64,000 nucleotides of DNA from Prorocentrum cordatum (GCA_963575745.1 CAUYUJ010012102.1:86001-150000), one strand, 5' to 3'; positions 10,924-20,767 are shown, numbered from the stretch's first letter. The notes: generated by a model from the letters alone, not told the origin. A program made the numbers and translations.

Positions 10924-11290
10924 GACCAGGAGCCTTTTACGTCAGGACCCCTATCCTTCAAGGCGGATCCTGCCAGACTTCGACGGCCCCCCCTCCACGG
11001 CAAGGGCCCGAGGACGCGTTAGAGAACAGGAAGGAGACCGATTGGGCGGAGGCGCCGATGAGGCGGAGGCGAACGACCGGCAGTGGCAGGATGGGACATG
11101 AACAGAACGAGAGAAGGATTAGGGGGTGTAAAGGGAGGAAGAAGAAGACGACGAAGCCACTTCGCCGGGCAAACCCACGCACTGCTCGCGCACAACGTCC
11201 AGCTGGTATCGACCGCACCTGCTGTCGCTGCTCGTCCTGAGGACTGTGCCGTGGCAGCACCCTCATCAACTGTGGTCGTCGTCCCTACCC

Positions 11291-11450
11291 TCAAGTCGGG
11301 CCTGTCCCCCTACAGGGAGATTCTCGACGAAAAATAAAACATGCCCCACAAACACTCCCAAATGGCGGACAGCTATTGGAAACATGGTCCCCAGACTACT
11401 TCTGGACAATGTTTGAACACTCCCCCTGTAGATGGACAGGCCCGACTTGA
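11291..11450. mobile_element. C-family MITE, copy 2
   Basis: Perfect terminal TCAAGTCGGGC at both ends (inverted), then TGTCC and the palindrome-like CCCCCTACAGGG. Flanking 8-mers CCCTACCC (11283-11290) and CCCTGCCC (11451-11458) match at 7 of 8. Confidence 0.85.
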
Positions 11451-11630
11451 CCCTGCCCCATCCCCACTGCTTGATGCTCTCCACCGTGGCCGCGTCCTTC
11501 TCGGCCATGGAGAAGCGGTCGGTCGTCTCTATCGGAGCGTCGGACATCGCGAGACGCCTGCGCCGAGGGAGGCGCGGGCTCCGCACGGCCGACGGCCGGC
11601 CACGCTGGGGCCGACGACGACGGCTAAGAG

Positions 11631-11715
11631 TTGAGTCGGGCGTGTCCCCCTAATTACAGGGGGATCCTCCACGAAAACTAAAAAATACTTCAAAAATAGG
11701 CTCCAATGGTCAAAT
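11631..11715 (+). mobile_element. C-family MITE, left half only
   Basis: TTGAGTCGGGCGTGTCCCCC begins a normal left end and interior, but no right end follows. Truncated copy 3. Confidence 0.65.
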
Positions 11716-11810
11716 CCACCGACCCTGTCGGCGTGTGTGAGGGGCTTTTCCGTTCGAGCCGTCATCTCCGTCATTCTTTGTACTCGTCGTCTCTGTCCTT
11801 CCCTTTCCCT

Positions 11811-13030
11811 GGGAGACCTCTTCCCCTGGGCTCCAGCCAAGCCGACCTTGAGCAACCTCGTAATTGAGTCGAAGGGAAGCCCCTTCCCTTTGATCCCTCC
11901 CCCGCCGGGAGGGGGGGGGGGTAGCGACCCCCCCCCGGGTCAGATACGACGCCCCCCCCTGGGACTCCTCTTCCCCTGGGCTCCAGCCAAGCCGACCTTG
12001 AGCAACCTCGTAATTGAGTCGAAGGGAAGCCCCTTCCCTTTGATCCCTCCCCCGCCGGGAGGGGGGGGGGGGTAGCGACCCCCCCCCAGCGACCCCCCCC
12101 CCAGATAGCGACGCCCCCCTTTGGGGGACGACCCCCCCCCCGGGTCAGATACGACGCCCCCCCCTGGGACTCCTCTTCCCCTGGGCTCCAGCCAAGCCGA
12201 CCTTGAGCAACCTCGTAATTGAGTCGAAGGGAAGCCCCTTCCCTTTGATCCCTCCCCCGCCGGGAGGGGGGGGGGGTAGCGACCCCCCCCCCGGGTCAGA
12301 TACGACGCCCCCCCCTGGGACTCCTCTTCCCCTGGGCTCCAGCCAAGCCGACCTTGAGCAACCTCGTAATTGAGTCGAAGGGAAGCCCCTTCCCTTTGAT
12401 CCCTCCCCCGCCGGGAGGGGGGGGGGGGGTAGCGACCCCCCCCCCGGGTCAGATACGACGCCCCCCCCTGGGACTCCTCTTCCCCTGGGCTCCAGCCAAG
12501 CCGACCTTGAGCAACCTCGTAATTGAGTCGAAGGGAAGCCCCTTCCCTTTGATCCCTCCCCCGCCGGGAGGGGGGGGGGGGGTAGCGACCCCCCCCCCGG
12601 GTCAGATACGACGCCCCCCCCTGGGACTCCTCTTCCCCTGGGCTCCAGCCAAGCCGACCTTGAGCAACCTCGTAATTGAGTCGAAGGGAAGCCCCTTCCC
12701 TTTGATCCCTCCCCCGCCGGGAGGGGGGGGGGGTGCGACCCCCCCCCCGGGTCAGATACGACGCCCCCCCCTGGGACTCCTCTTCCCCTGGGCTCCAGCC
12801 AAGCCGACCTTGAGCAACCTCGTAATTGAGTCGAAGGGAAGCCCCTTCCCTTTCATTCCTCCCCCGCCGGGAGGGGGGGGGGGTAGCGGGGGGGGTAGCG
12901 ACCCCCCCCGAGTCAGATACGACGCCCCCCCCCCGTACCGACCTTGAGCAACGTCGTCATTGAGTCGAAGGGAAGCCCCTTCCCTTTCCCTTCCCCGACG
13001 GGGGGGGGAGAGGAGGTCCCGGGGGGGGTC
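11811..13030 (+). repeat. 150-bp satellite with long G and C homopolymers
   Basis: Seven full units start (at TTCCCCTGGG) at 11821, 11971, 12176, 12327, 12480, 12633 and 12783, and a partial unit follows at about 12940. Each has CCGACCTTGAGCAACCTCGT, AATTGAGTCGAAGGGAAG, CCCGCCGGGAGG, a run of 9-12 G, TAGCGAC, a run of 8-10 C, and GTCAGATACGACG. The third interval is about 55 bp longer through an extra C-rich insertion. Unit length changes by 1-3 bp through the homopolymers. Long + frames are by-products. Confidence 0.95.
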
Positions 13031-13154
13031 CCGGGGGAGTCCCGGGGAAGTCCCGGGTCAGATACGACACCTCCCTCCCCCACCTTCTCGTCCTTCTCCC
13101 CGTTCCCCCAAACCATCCCACAGCCCGTGCCTCTTGCTGCGCATTGCGAACAGG

Positions 13155-13187
13155 GTCGGCGGCACCGGCCGTCAGGCCTTCGCAATA
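13155..13187 (+). repeat. P-family repeat, copy 2
   Basis: GTCGGCGGCACCGGCCGTCA then GGCCTTCGCAATA, matching the core at 10656. Confidence 0.6.
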
Positions 13188-13197
13188 ATACCCCCAA

Positions 13198-13264
13198 CAT
13201 CGCCCCCAGATAATTGTTTTACCATTCTTGAATGTTCCCTCTGTAGAGGGACAGGCCCGACCTT
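13198..13264 (+). mobile_element. C-family MITE, right half only
   Basis: Interior and right end (TTGAATGTTCCCTCTGTAGA then GGGACAGGCCCGACCTT) without a left end. It directly abuts the E-family element. Confidence 0.65.
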
Positions 13265-13271
13265 CAGACTG

Positions 13272-13429
13272 GAGGGCAGAACATCCACCCCGATAATAAC
13301 CACCCCGACACGCGAAGCCGTTTAGTAAACGCGCCCAGAGACGGAATCGAGCATGGGAGGGCTGTTTAGTAAACGCCTAGGGCCGTTTAGTAAACGCCAA
13401 TTGTCCGGTCCGGGTGGTTGTTCCTCCCG
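13272..13429. mobile_element. E-family inverted-repeat element, copy 1
   Basis: Imperfect inverted ends (GAGGGCAGAACATCCACCCC and GGGAGGAACAACCACCC) enclose three copies of the palindrome GTTTAGTAAAC. A second copy at 33940-34097 is highly similar along its length. No target duplication is readable. Non-coding. Confidence 0.7.
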
Positions 13430-13794
13430 CCGACGACCGACGAGCGACGTCGATGACGACGACGACGACGAACGACTGCAAGACGACGACGCGTTGTCAG
13501 AGTAGATCTGCGCCGCGCCCTTCGTGGACGTATCCTCGACGCAGGCCGCACGCAGGACTCCTCGCTCATATGCGTCGCTCTTGAGCTCACACACGCAGCA
13601 GGGCTCGAGCTCAGGAGGAAGGAGGGAGGAGGGAGGAGGGGGGAGGAGGAGGAGGCACCGTGCTCGTCGTTTTCGTTATGGTTTTGTCCTCCATCATGCT
13701 GCCTTCAGCCCGCCTCTGCCGCGAGACCACGTCGAGGCGATGACAGTCCACGACGTCGCCAAAGCACCGCTCAACTCGAGCCCCGACATGTACA
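13430..13794. other. (GAC)/(GGA) simple repeats, no gene recognised
   Basis: GACGAC-type runs occur at 13441-13490 and GGA-type runs at 13609-13655. The frames between them are low-complexity. No domain was recognised. Confidence 0.45.
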
Positions 13795-13966
13795 GTCGGG
13801 GCCTAGACCTAAGGAACCCTAAATAAGGAACGAGGCCCCTTATTTCTATAAATTGAACTTCGATTTTCTATCGAAAACATAAGGAAAGCCTGAGGCAAGC
13901 TGTGAAACACTTAAGGAACGCGGAGCCCCTTCCCAACGAGAAGGGTTCCTTCTTCAGGGCCCCGAC
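13795..13966. mobile_element. inverted-repeat element with GTCGGGGCC ends
   Basis: 172 bp with ends GTCGGGGCCTAGACCTAAGG and (reverse complement) GTCGGGGCCCTGAAGAAGGA, both continuing AACCCT. The interior is A/T-rich. No clear target duplication (left TGTACA, right AAGTAG). Confidence 0.6.
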
Positions 13967-14099
13967 AAGTAGGTCGGCGGCGGCGTGCGGGCACGCGTGC
14001 TGTCACACCCCCTGTGCTGCGAGCTCTGCGCTTCGCTCCGCGGCTCCGGGCGCGAGAGGCGTGCGAGCTCCCCCGCCGATCCAGCAGCGCGTGGCAGCA

Positions 14100-14442
14100 G
14101 ACTCGTCTCTTCCCCCCTCTCGCGCTCCCCTCCTCCCCTTTTTTCGCCTCCGGCTTGCCCCTTCTCGGGGGCGGCCAAGAGGGGGGCGTCTAAGAGGGAG
14201 GGCTCCTCCAGTGTCTCCCAGACTCTTCAGTTGGCTCCCTCCTCTCCTCCGCCCGCAGCTTGGGCTCGCGCGCAGGAGCGAGCCGGTCCTATCGGAAGCG
14301 CTCCAGAGGAAAACGACAGGAGTGGGAGGCGGGGGGCCAACCCCCTCTCGCGTTCCCCTCCTCCCCTTTTTTCTCCTCCGACTTGCCCCTTCTCGGGGGC
14401 GGCCAAGAGGGGGGCGTCAGGGGGTGCAAATCATGACTGGTC
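14100..14442 (+). repeat. duplicated ~85-bp segment
   Basis: CCCCTCTCGCG..CCCCTCCTCCCCTTTTTT..CTTGCCCCTTCTCGGGGGCG then GCCAAGAGGGGGGCGTC occurs at 14113-14190 and 14341-14420. The tail (GCGGCCAAGA..GGGTGCAAATCATGAC) is also at 63698-63740. Confidence 0.7.
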
Positions 14443-14518
14443 CTCCTCCTCCTCCTCCTCCTCCTCCTCCTCCTCCTCCTCCTCCTCCTCCTCCTCCTCC
14501 TCCTCCTCCCCCTCCCCC
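14443..14518 (+). repeat. (CCT)n microsatellite
   Basis: About 75 bp of nearly pure CCT. It generates proline, serine or glutamate runs in the overlapping frames. Confidence 0.95.
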
Positions 14519-15488
14519 AGAGCACGATTCTTCGAAACCCGCCCGCAATTTCTCGCAGAGATCCCACGCCGAAAACGAAGCCGACATCGACATCGTGCGA
14601 GACAACCTGCACGTCTCTGCCCTGTTCCCAGAAGTTCGCTGCTCAGGCCCCCGATCTTCACAACGTCTCGCCCAGACCTGACTCCGACGCGACACGCATC
14701 GGCGGGCAATCACCTGCACCGAAATTTGCGCATGAGCCGTTACAACTCACTGTGCTTACCAGGCTGCGCTCCTAGACAACATTTGCTTTGCAGGAATCAA
14801 AGAGCTCCCCTGGCACTGGTATGAAACTTATCATGGCGAAGGGCCGAAACATATGCAATTGTCAGTACCGTGGTTGTGGGACTCGCCGTTGGTGGATCTC
14901 CGTATGGGGTCACGATGCGTAAGAAGGGTGTGCCGAAATGAAAGGAGCCCCCTCATCCTCATCTTTTGGTCTGTCATCGCTCATCGAATACCCTGTGAGT
15001 CCACGGCTCATGCCATGATTATCCCTGGCGCAACTAACCGAACGATTACGCGGATATTGTGAAGCACGCGCGACTGCGCATGTTAATCAATAGCGGCAAG
15101 TCAGAGGTACTGCGGCTGGCGATGCTACACTTCCAACCCCTGCTGGACAAACAAAGAGACTCCCCCGCCTTGGCCTCTCGTAATCTCCGCTGTAGCTGTC
15201 CTTGGGGAAGGTGAGCGACCGGGATGATGAAACGCATGCCACTGATCCCATTGCTTTACCTACTGCACTCTGTGTATGGGAGGAGAGAGAGATAGTTTGT
15301 GAGGCAAGAACTGCAGCGACGCCTGCAGACGCGACTGCTAGCCTGTCCGTGCCACAATCCTAGCCATCGATCCGACAGACATTACAACACATCAACAGAA
15401 CACGCATCGCCCGATGTCCTCGACCTTCCGCAACAGCCCAGGCACCGCCACCGGGCACGGCAGAGGGACGGCCCGCAGGCCACTAGAC
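14519..15488 (+). other. unrecognised DNA with one protein-like open frame
   Basis: A + frame open from about 14736 to 15062 contains a segment reading IKELPWHWYETYHGEGPKHM preceded by TTTGCTTTGCAG, which resembles a 3' splice site. A hydrophobic stretch (LILIFWSVIAH) follows. I know no family that matches, and it could be chance. The rest shows nothing. Confidence 0.2.
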
Positions 15489-15960
15489 ACGCGGCGCTCT
15501 CTCCTCTCCACTCTCAGATCGCTCTCTCCATCCTCCTCTTTCTCGTTGTCTCCGTCGGCCGTTTTTCCTGTATGTGGATTCAAAAACCAATGCGTGATGT
15601 CTCGACGTTTGCTTTCTACCTCTGTCCCTCTCTCCAGTATGTCTCTCGCTCTCTCTCTCTCTCTCTCGCTCTCTCTCTCTCCCTCGCTCTCGTATCCTTT
15701 TTTTCCTGTGCTTGCTGCACCTGCCCTCTCATCTTGCTCTGCTCGCCATACTCCTATATACGTGTACCTTCGCACCCCGTCTCGTTCTATATAGATCCTT
15801 ATATTTCTGCCTCTGTCTCTCTGTCTCTCTGTCTCTCTTTCTCTTTCGACAGTATGCCTCTGTGAATATATAGCGAGGGAAAAGAGAGAGAGAGAGAGAG
15901 AGAAAGAGGGAGAGAGAGAGAGAGAGAACGAAAGAGAGAGAGAGAGGGGCAGAAAAACAT
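15489..15960. repeat. (CT)n-rich tract followed by (GA)n-rich tract
   Basis: CTCTCT-rich sequence at 15489-15700 and 15806-15850 is followed by (AG)n at about 15877-15945. Being complementary, the halves could form an extended hairpin. Minus frames with S/L or R/E runs are artefacts. Confidence 0.85.
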
Positions 15961-16029
15961 GAGAAAGGATATAGAGAGAGGGACAGAAACGCGGGAAAAC
16001 GTGGGACCCCCAGAGCCGGGTCCCCCCGA

Positions 16030-16570
16030 ACTTCTGGTTTGGGAGCGGGGCGTCCAGGGCCTCTCCCCAGCCTCTCGCGACAGCCCCAGGAGGGGCTCCA
16101 TAGAGCGCCAGGCATCCCGAAGAGCGCACGCGTAAGCGACGAGGGACCCCAAGACCAGCCTCGACGACTCCAAGACGGCTCCAGAGTCCAGAATGGCTGC
16201 CAAGAGGCTCCCTGCATGGGCCCAGGGAGCATCAACTTGACCCCTGGGATGCCTCCGAAATTCAGCAACCACTGATGCCCCCGAGCGCTTCTCGGAACGC
16301 CCCGTTCGGCCCAAGCGGCCCCCAATCCCCCGCCAAGGACAACCCGAACGGATGTCAGGAGGTGCCCAAAGACAACCAACGAGGGCCCCCCAACGCCACC
16401 CGGAGGAGCTCAAGAAGGCGGCTCAAGAGGAGGGCCCCTAAGGCGGCCCAAAGGGGGGAGCCTCAGGCGGCCCCGCAGCGGGCGCAGGAGGCTCCCGCGA
16501 CGGCCCGGAGGAGCACAAGAGAGGGCCCCGACGCCGCCCAAAAGAGGCCCCAGAGACGCCCCCCACACAT
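16030..16570 (+). repeat. CCAAGA(C/G)GGC-type degenerate satellite, + orientation
   Basis: CCCCAAGACC, TCCAAGACGGCTCC, CCCAAAGAC and AAGGCGGCCC motifs recur every 20-40 bp. Four or more overlapping frames of 90-200 codons are by-products. Confidence 0.6.
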
Positions 16571-16717
16571 GTAGACCCCGCTGCCCCGCAAGGCGGCCCC
16601 AGGCACCCCCCCCTCCCCACGTCGTCGCCGGGCCTGCGGCGCGTCGAGGCCAGGAGTGCCGGGGGAGCTCCGCCGTGGACACGAGGGCCCCCAGACGAGC
16701 GGAGGATGATGAGGAGC

Positions 16718-16735
16718 AGGAGGATCACCGAAGGA
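16718..16735. repeat. LINE target-site duplication, 3' side
   Basis: AGGAGGATCACCGAAGGA, identical over 18 bp to 18563-18580. The adjoining bases differ on both sides. Confidence 0.85.
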
Positions 16736-18562
16736 CCATCGCATGCTAATGAGGAAGGCTAGGGTTAGGCCGACCCGACCCTAACCGAAACCTGAGGGTT
16801 ACATCCGCTCTCCCCTTACGCTCACTTTCGTCACTACGTCGCCCCTCCTTCCTTGAGGAGCTGGGCCGCAGGGATGGGCAGGGAAAGTCGGGGGCGGGCC
16901 TTCATACTACTCTTGGGATGACGGCCGCTTGCCAGGAGGGACCACGCACCTTGGGAGAACTTGCTTTGGAAGCGCTCCTTGCATTCACCTTTGAGTCCTT
17001 TGAGGTTGCTTTCGCTGTAGCGGCCGCACCTCTTACAAACGACAAGGAAGGACTCGACATCAAGGTAATCGCATATCATTAAATGGTGCTTCGGGGGGTC
17101 CCGAATTAACTTTGACAACAGGACTGAATTACTTGGATATGCTTCACGCGTGCGGGCCTTGCGGGCACTGTCCGCGCGGGCGCGGGTATGACACGCTAGG
17201 CACAGCCAGTGACTATTAAGCCATGCCCGCTGATGTCTGACCACGCCCTGGGGGTTACGGCACGCACGAGCACGCCGAGGACGACCCCCAGGGGGCGGGG
17301 GTGGTGCAGTCCACTGGCTGACTGCTCCCGCTGCCCCAACTGGGGGGCTGAGGCTCTGGGCGGGTTTCTCGTAGGCCTTCTTGCCCGACTCCGGAGCGAG
17401 AGGGGCCAACAAGGAGAGCGCCTCAGCAGCATACTTCACAAGCCTCTGAACTCGGCTACGGCATTCTTTATAATGTTCGATTTCTCTCTGGGTCGGGGCG
17501 GGGATTCTGGCAGCCGCTTGTTTGGCCACCTTGTCCGCCCAGTCATTTCCTTTGGCAACAAACCAGTCCCTCGAGCCAACCGCCAGGGACGACAGATCCT
17601 GGTGGGCCTTTACTTTCCCGATCTCGAGGGACGCAACGCAGCTCTGGGTCCTGGCCAGAACTGAAACTCCTGAATACATTTCCTTTCGCGAGACTTCGGC
17701 GCTCTGGTGCACCGAGAGGATACCCTTGCAATCCGCCCACGCTTCGGTGACTCTGGGGCAGGAAGTAGCAACTAAAAGCCCCAGGTGTTCGGCAGCGGGC
17801 GACGTGGGGGGGAGGCTGGCCCCCACAGGGCCTGAGAGACTGGCAGCCAGGTCGCCGTCCTCGTCGATTTTTGCCACGGACCAGGCGGGGGCGTCGTACA
17901 CCGCGGGCCAAGGTTTCAAAACACTGCCATCGTGGAAAACTTTTCCTTGCATGGCCACCTCCTTGGGCAGCCCATCACGAGACCAATATACAGCCTGATC
18001 TAGTCCTAAACCAAGGGGCCTCAGAGCTATGGGATCAGGTCGAAGTTGAAATCCTAACACATATGGGGATCCTCTCCTCGGGTCCTTGAACTCCTCGATA
18101 TCTTCTTTCTTTAACATTTCCTCTCTCAAGTTGTGGGTATGCGGGCGCTCGAGGAGCCTCTGGGGGATAGAGTCCACGGGCCCCTTACGCAGCTCGCATT
18201 CGACTTCATTATGATAGCCTGCCTCGGCCATAGACCAAATACACTGGCAGCCATATGAAAGCAGCGTCTTCCTTTTGTAGGCCTGCACTGTACTGTCCTG
18301 CAGCGCGTGCTGCATGACCGACGGGTCGAGCGGCTCGTCGAAACCGAGCTTCTGCCCCGCCTTCACGTCTAACTGCAACTGCCACTGGGATTGCAACAGC
18401 TTCTTGATGAGGGCAGGGGAGGTAGTGATGAGAGGGTAGTCCTGGCCTTGCGAGTCTCGAAAGACGAGCGGGTCGGGCATGGACCACCCCAGACGACTCA
18501 AGCTGAGCAGCGTGGCCCCTAAGGGCCCTCGGATCTGGTACCATTTCGTCGGGGGCTTGTGG
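16736..18562 (-). mobile_element. 5'-truncated LINE retrotransposon
   Basis: This 1.83-kb insertion lies between perfect 18-bp direct repeats, the mark of target-primed reverse transcription. Its sense strand is minus. It begins inside the coding region (first residues around HKPPTKWYQIRGPLGATLLS), so endonuclease and RT are missing through 5' truncation, as is usual for LINEs. It keeps the post-RT region, a complete RNase H domain, a Cys/His C-terminus, a stop and a 98-bp 3' UTR. The UTR contains TTAGGGTCGGG and has no poly(A) at the junction. The frame is intact and the duplication perfect, which suggests recent insertion. The target is a GGA-rich microsatellite edge. Confidence 0.88.
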
Positions 18563-18849
18563 AGGAGGATCACCGAAGGAGGAGGAGGAGGAAGAGGAGG
18601 AGGAGGAGGACCATACTTCTCGCAGAAGGGATTGAGGCGACCACGGCGGGCTGCGCGGCCTGGCCCGCCGTCGGGAGGCGGCGGGCATCGCCCGACATCG
18701 CCCGTCTCGGCTCGTTCATGGCGCGCCTTGTGAGAGGCCAGTGGGCCAGTGGCAGTTTGCGTGGGACCTAGCAAGCACAGGACAGCCCTTGCCATGCTCG
18801 GGCGGACCAGAACCTTGCGGGCCTCGAGGCTCCGAGATGCTCCTGGCAA
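16834..18849 (-). CDS. LINE polyprotein C-terminal part with RNase H, fused to upstream genomic frame
   Basis: 671-codon open frame. Residues 1 to about 95 are target DNA upstream of the LINE (including a proline run from the GGA microsatellite); retroelement sequence starts at about residue 96. RNase H removes the RNA strand of the RNA/DNA hybrid during retrotransposition. The domain covers about 300-450, with the four acidic residues in place: D307 (HDGS), E354 (AAEH), D373 (ADCKG) and D439 (GNDWADK), plus the KVKAHQ histidine loop (H416). The C-terminus has possible zinc ligands: C550/C553/H554, then C593, C605, C608 and C623, the last with the CKRCG pattern of dinoflagellate LINEs. RT is absent, so it cannot mobilise itself. 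Whether the chimeric start is used is unknown; the first Met belongs to flanking DNA. Confidence 0.85.
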   Translation of the reverse strand: MPGASRSLEARKVLVRPSMARAVLCLLGPTQTATGPLASHKARHERAETGDVGRCPPPPDGGPGRAARRGRLNPFCEKYGPPPPPLPPPPPSVILLHKPPTKWYQIRGPLGATLLSLSRLGWSMPDPLVFRDSQGQDYPLITTSPALIKKLLQSQWQLQLDVKAGQKLGFDEPLDPSVMQHALQDSTVQAYKRKTLLSYGCQCIWSMAEAGYHNEVECELRKGPVDSIPQRLLERPHTHNLREEMLKKEDIEEFKDPRRGSPYVLGFQLRPDPIALRPLGLGLDQAVYWSRDGLPKEVAMQGKVFHDGSVLKPWPAVYDAPAWSVAKIDEDGDLAASLSGPVGASLPPTSPAAEHLGLLVATSCPRVTEAWADCKGILSVHQSAEVSRKEMYSGVSVLARTQSCVASLEIGKVKAHQDLSSLAVGSRDWFVAKGNDWADKVAKQAAARIPAPTQREIEHYKECRSRVQRLVKYAAEALSLLAPLAPESGKKAYEKPAQSLSPPVGAAGAVSQWTAPPPPPGGRPRRARACRNPQGVVRHQRAWLNSHWLCLACHTRARADSARKARTREAYPSNSVLLSKLIRDPPKHHLMICDYLDVESFLVVCKRCGRYSESNLKGLKGECKERFQSKFSQGAWSLLASGRHPKSSMKARPRLSLPIPAAQLLKEGGAT
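18563..18580. repeat. LINE target-site duplication, 5' side
   Basis: Second copy of AGGAGGATCACCGAAGGA. It grades directly into a (GGA)n run at 18580-18612. Confidence 0.85.
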
Positions 18850-18924
18850 AACTCCAGACCTCGAGACACCTGGAAGCGAGACTACGGCAAGCCTCGGCCA
18901 GCAAACGACACACGAGGGACAATG
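18581..18924. other. (GGA)n target remnant and unrecognised DNA
   Basis: A GGA run to about 18612, then sequence without a recognised feature. The open minus frame here is the upstream part of the chimeric LINE frame. Confidence 0.5.
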
Positions 18925-18985
18925 TCACAGCCCATCCAGAAACGACGCCCAGGTGAGTTGCCCTGATCAGGCATGTCGGAGAACA
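18925..18985 (-). repeat. short dispersed repeat (family Q), copy 2
   Basis: On the minus strand this reads CTGATCAGGGCAACTCACCT then GGGCGTCGTTTCTGGATGGG, matching 2277-2325 of the + strand. Confidence 0.5.
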
Positions 18986-20208
18986 CTCCACGGAATAGGG
19001 GCTGGGAAGCCCTGGTACCTCGCGAGGGGGAGGATGCACTGGAGGAGAATGAGGAGGAGAAGGAGGAGGAGGACGAGGACGAGGAGCAACCGAGGGCCCG
19101 CGACGGTCCTGGAGCTTCCACGAGGCATCCCTCAACACCTGCGACGCCTGGGACTGCTCCGCCTCATCGGCGAGCTCGTCCAACCCGGGCTCCACCGGCC
19201 TGCTCCGCGACCGCTGGCCATTGTGAAGGGGCCATACAAAACCACCTAGACTCAGACACGTTGGCAATTCAGCGCATGGCATGGCAAGGGAGTACATCGA
19301 CGACCTTGTACAAACATGCCTACAATATCTGCCGAACAAGACTCACGATTTTACATTGAAGCCTAGATGCCAGAGCAGCCTGACTGAAGAGAGAGCCAGA
19401 ACGAGAATACACATCGGGGAAAGCATGCTTTCATACTCTTGGTCTGAAATAGTATTGATAAACGCAGACGCATGTTGCAACTGTGAGGACGGCCCCAAGG
19501 ACACCCATTGCAGCGTTGTAAAGGTAAAACAACACATCCAAGTTGGTTGCATATGCCTCTATGATGCCACATCAGTTTGAAATGCACTGTCGAAGACACC
19601 GCATGATGGAATAGTCGCTTGAACTGGTAATGTGGCAGGAATCGCTGTGCACGCCCTTTCAGAACACGCAAGCGGCCCATGCCAGATCGAGCATGTAGGG
19701 CTTCTGTGTATTGAAAGACTGCCCTGTTACATGCTGGCACGTGTGCACTAAAGGAGAGGAGGAGAGAGAGGGGAGGAGACGAAGATGGGAGAAGGGCAAG
19801 GATGATGGCGTTGAGGATAAGGCCCTGAGAATTGATGGGGAGCCGTTTCAGGCGTCTTACGTGGTCCGAAGGACGCGGCCCTCACAGGCAATCAGACGCC
19901 CAGACACTATGCTCACCCGACCTCGGAGGACACACCTGCTTCCTCACAAGAAAGCCCCTTTCTGCACCCCACCCTGGGAGCCCATCTGAGTATCGCAGCG
20001 GGAACTCCCGTCCTGCCCCCCCGCTCAATCCGTCGCCCCTCGCTTGCGGGGAGACCAAGCGGTACCGATGCCGCTGCTCCCCGGACCTCTCCCGGGGTGC
20101 GTTCTGACCAGGATGTCAGGGCGACGCCAGCGATGGCGACGAGGGCCGCCCGGGAGACCCCAAAAAGGGGACAACGAGGGAAGGGTAGAGGTATGGGTAC
20201 TTTTTTCT
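18986..20208 (+). other. simple repeats and an unrecognised 99-codon frame
   Basis: GAGGA/GACGA repeats at 19036-19090. The + frame 19281-19580 encodes 99 residues of ordinary composition (starts MAREYIDDLVQTCLQYLPNK, and is Cys-rich in the middle). I do not recognise it. YIDDL alone is not evidence of a reverse transcriptase, as no neighbouring RT motif is present. 19580-20208 shows nothing. Confidence 0.25.
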
Positions 20209-20348
20209 TACCAGCCTGGAACATATCCCTATCCCTATGCTGGGCATCTCCGCATCACGATGCCAATATTAGGGGTTCCCATATTTTTTGAGGGCGCATC
20301 CCTAAGATTGTCATCGCTTTTTGACATGGGATATGTTCGAGGCTGGTA
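20209..20348. mobile_element. W inverted-repeat element (TACCAGCC ends)
   Basis: 140 bp with ends TACCAGCCTGGAACATATCC and (reverse complement) TACCAGCCTCGAACATATCC, 19 of 20 matching. It sits in a T-rich site (TTTTTTCT left, TTTTTCCT right), or the target may be TA. Non-coding. Confidence 0.75.
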
Positions 20349-20530
20349 TTTTTCCTCCTCGAAACTCGCGGCCTCCACCGTTGCCGTGATCTCCTCGGCG
20401 AGCAGTCCGAGTCCGGGCCGAGGCTCTTTGGCGAGAGGCTCTTGGGCGAGCAGCTGCCCTCGCCGAGGCTGGACGCCTTGCTGCCCGTCCTGGCGGGCCG
20501 GGAACGAGGCGGCGGGCACCGAGCGCGGCG

Positions 20531-20767
20531 TAGGCAAAAGCGCGGGCGGCTCGAAAGCACCTCCGCCGCGCTTCGGCTACCGAGGGGGCGATTCCCTATA
20601 GTCTCCTGTATTTTCTGGGTGTTTGTCTTCCCCCCCCACTCCCCATAATTTCCTATATTTCTGGAGAGTCGACTATTCATTGTGTCTGTGTGTGTTTGTT
20701 CCCCTCCTGAAGTTCAGCGCAAGCAAGCCGCGGGTGGCTCGAAAACACCTCCGCCGCGCTTCGGCTA
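20531..20767 (+). repeat. A-family copy 4 between ~48-bp direct repeats
   Basis: A 5'-truncated A element (20604-20710, starting CCTGTATTTTCTGGGTGTTT) lies between near-identical segments containing GGCTCGAAAGCACCTCCGCC and GGCTCGAAAACACCTCCGCC, both ending GCGCTTCGGCTAC (20531-20579 and 20720-20767). Confidence 0.7.

Noticed and set aside
19281-19580. YIDDL as a reverse transcriptase active site
   Set aside because: It lies at the very start of a 99-codon frame with none of the neighbouring RT blocks.
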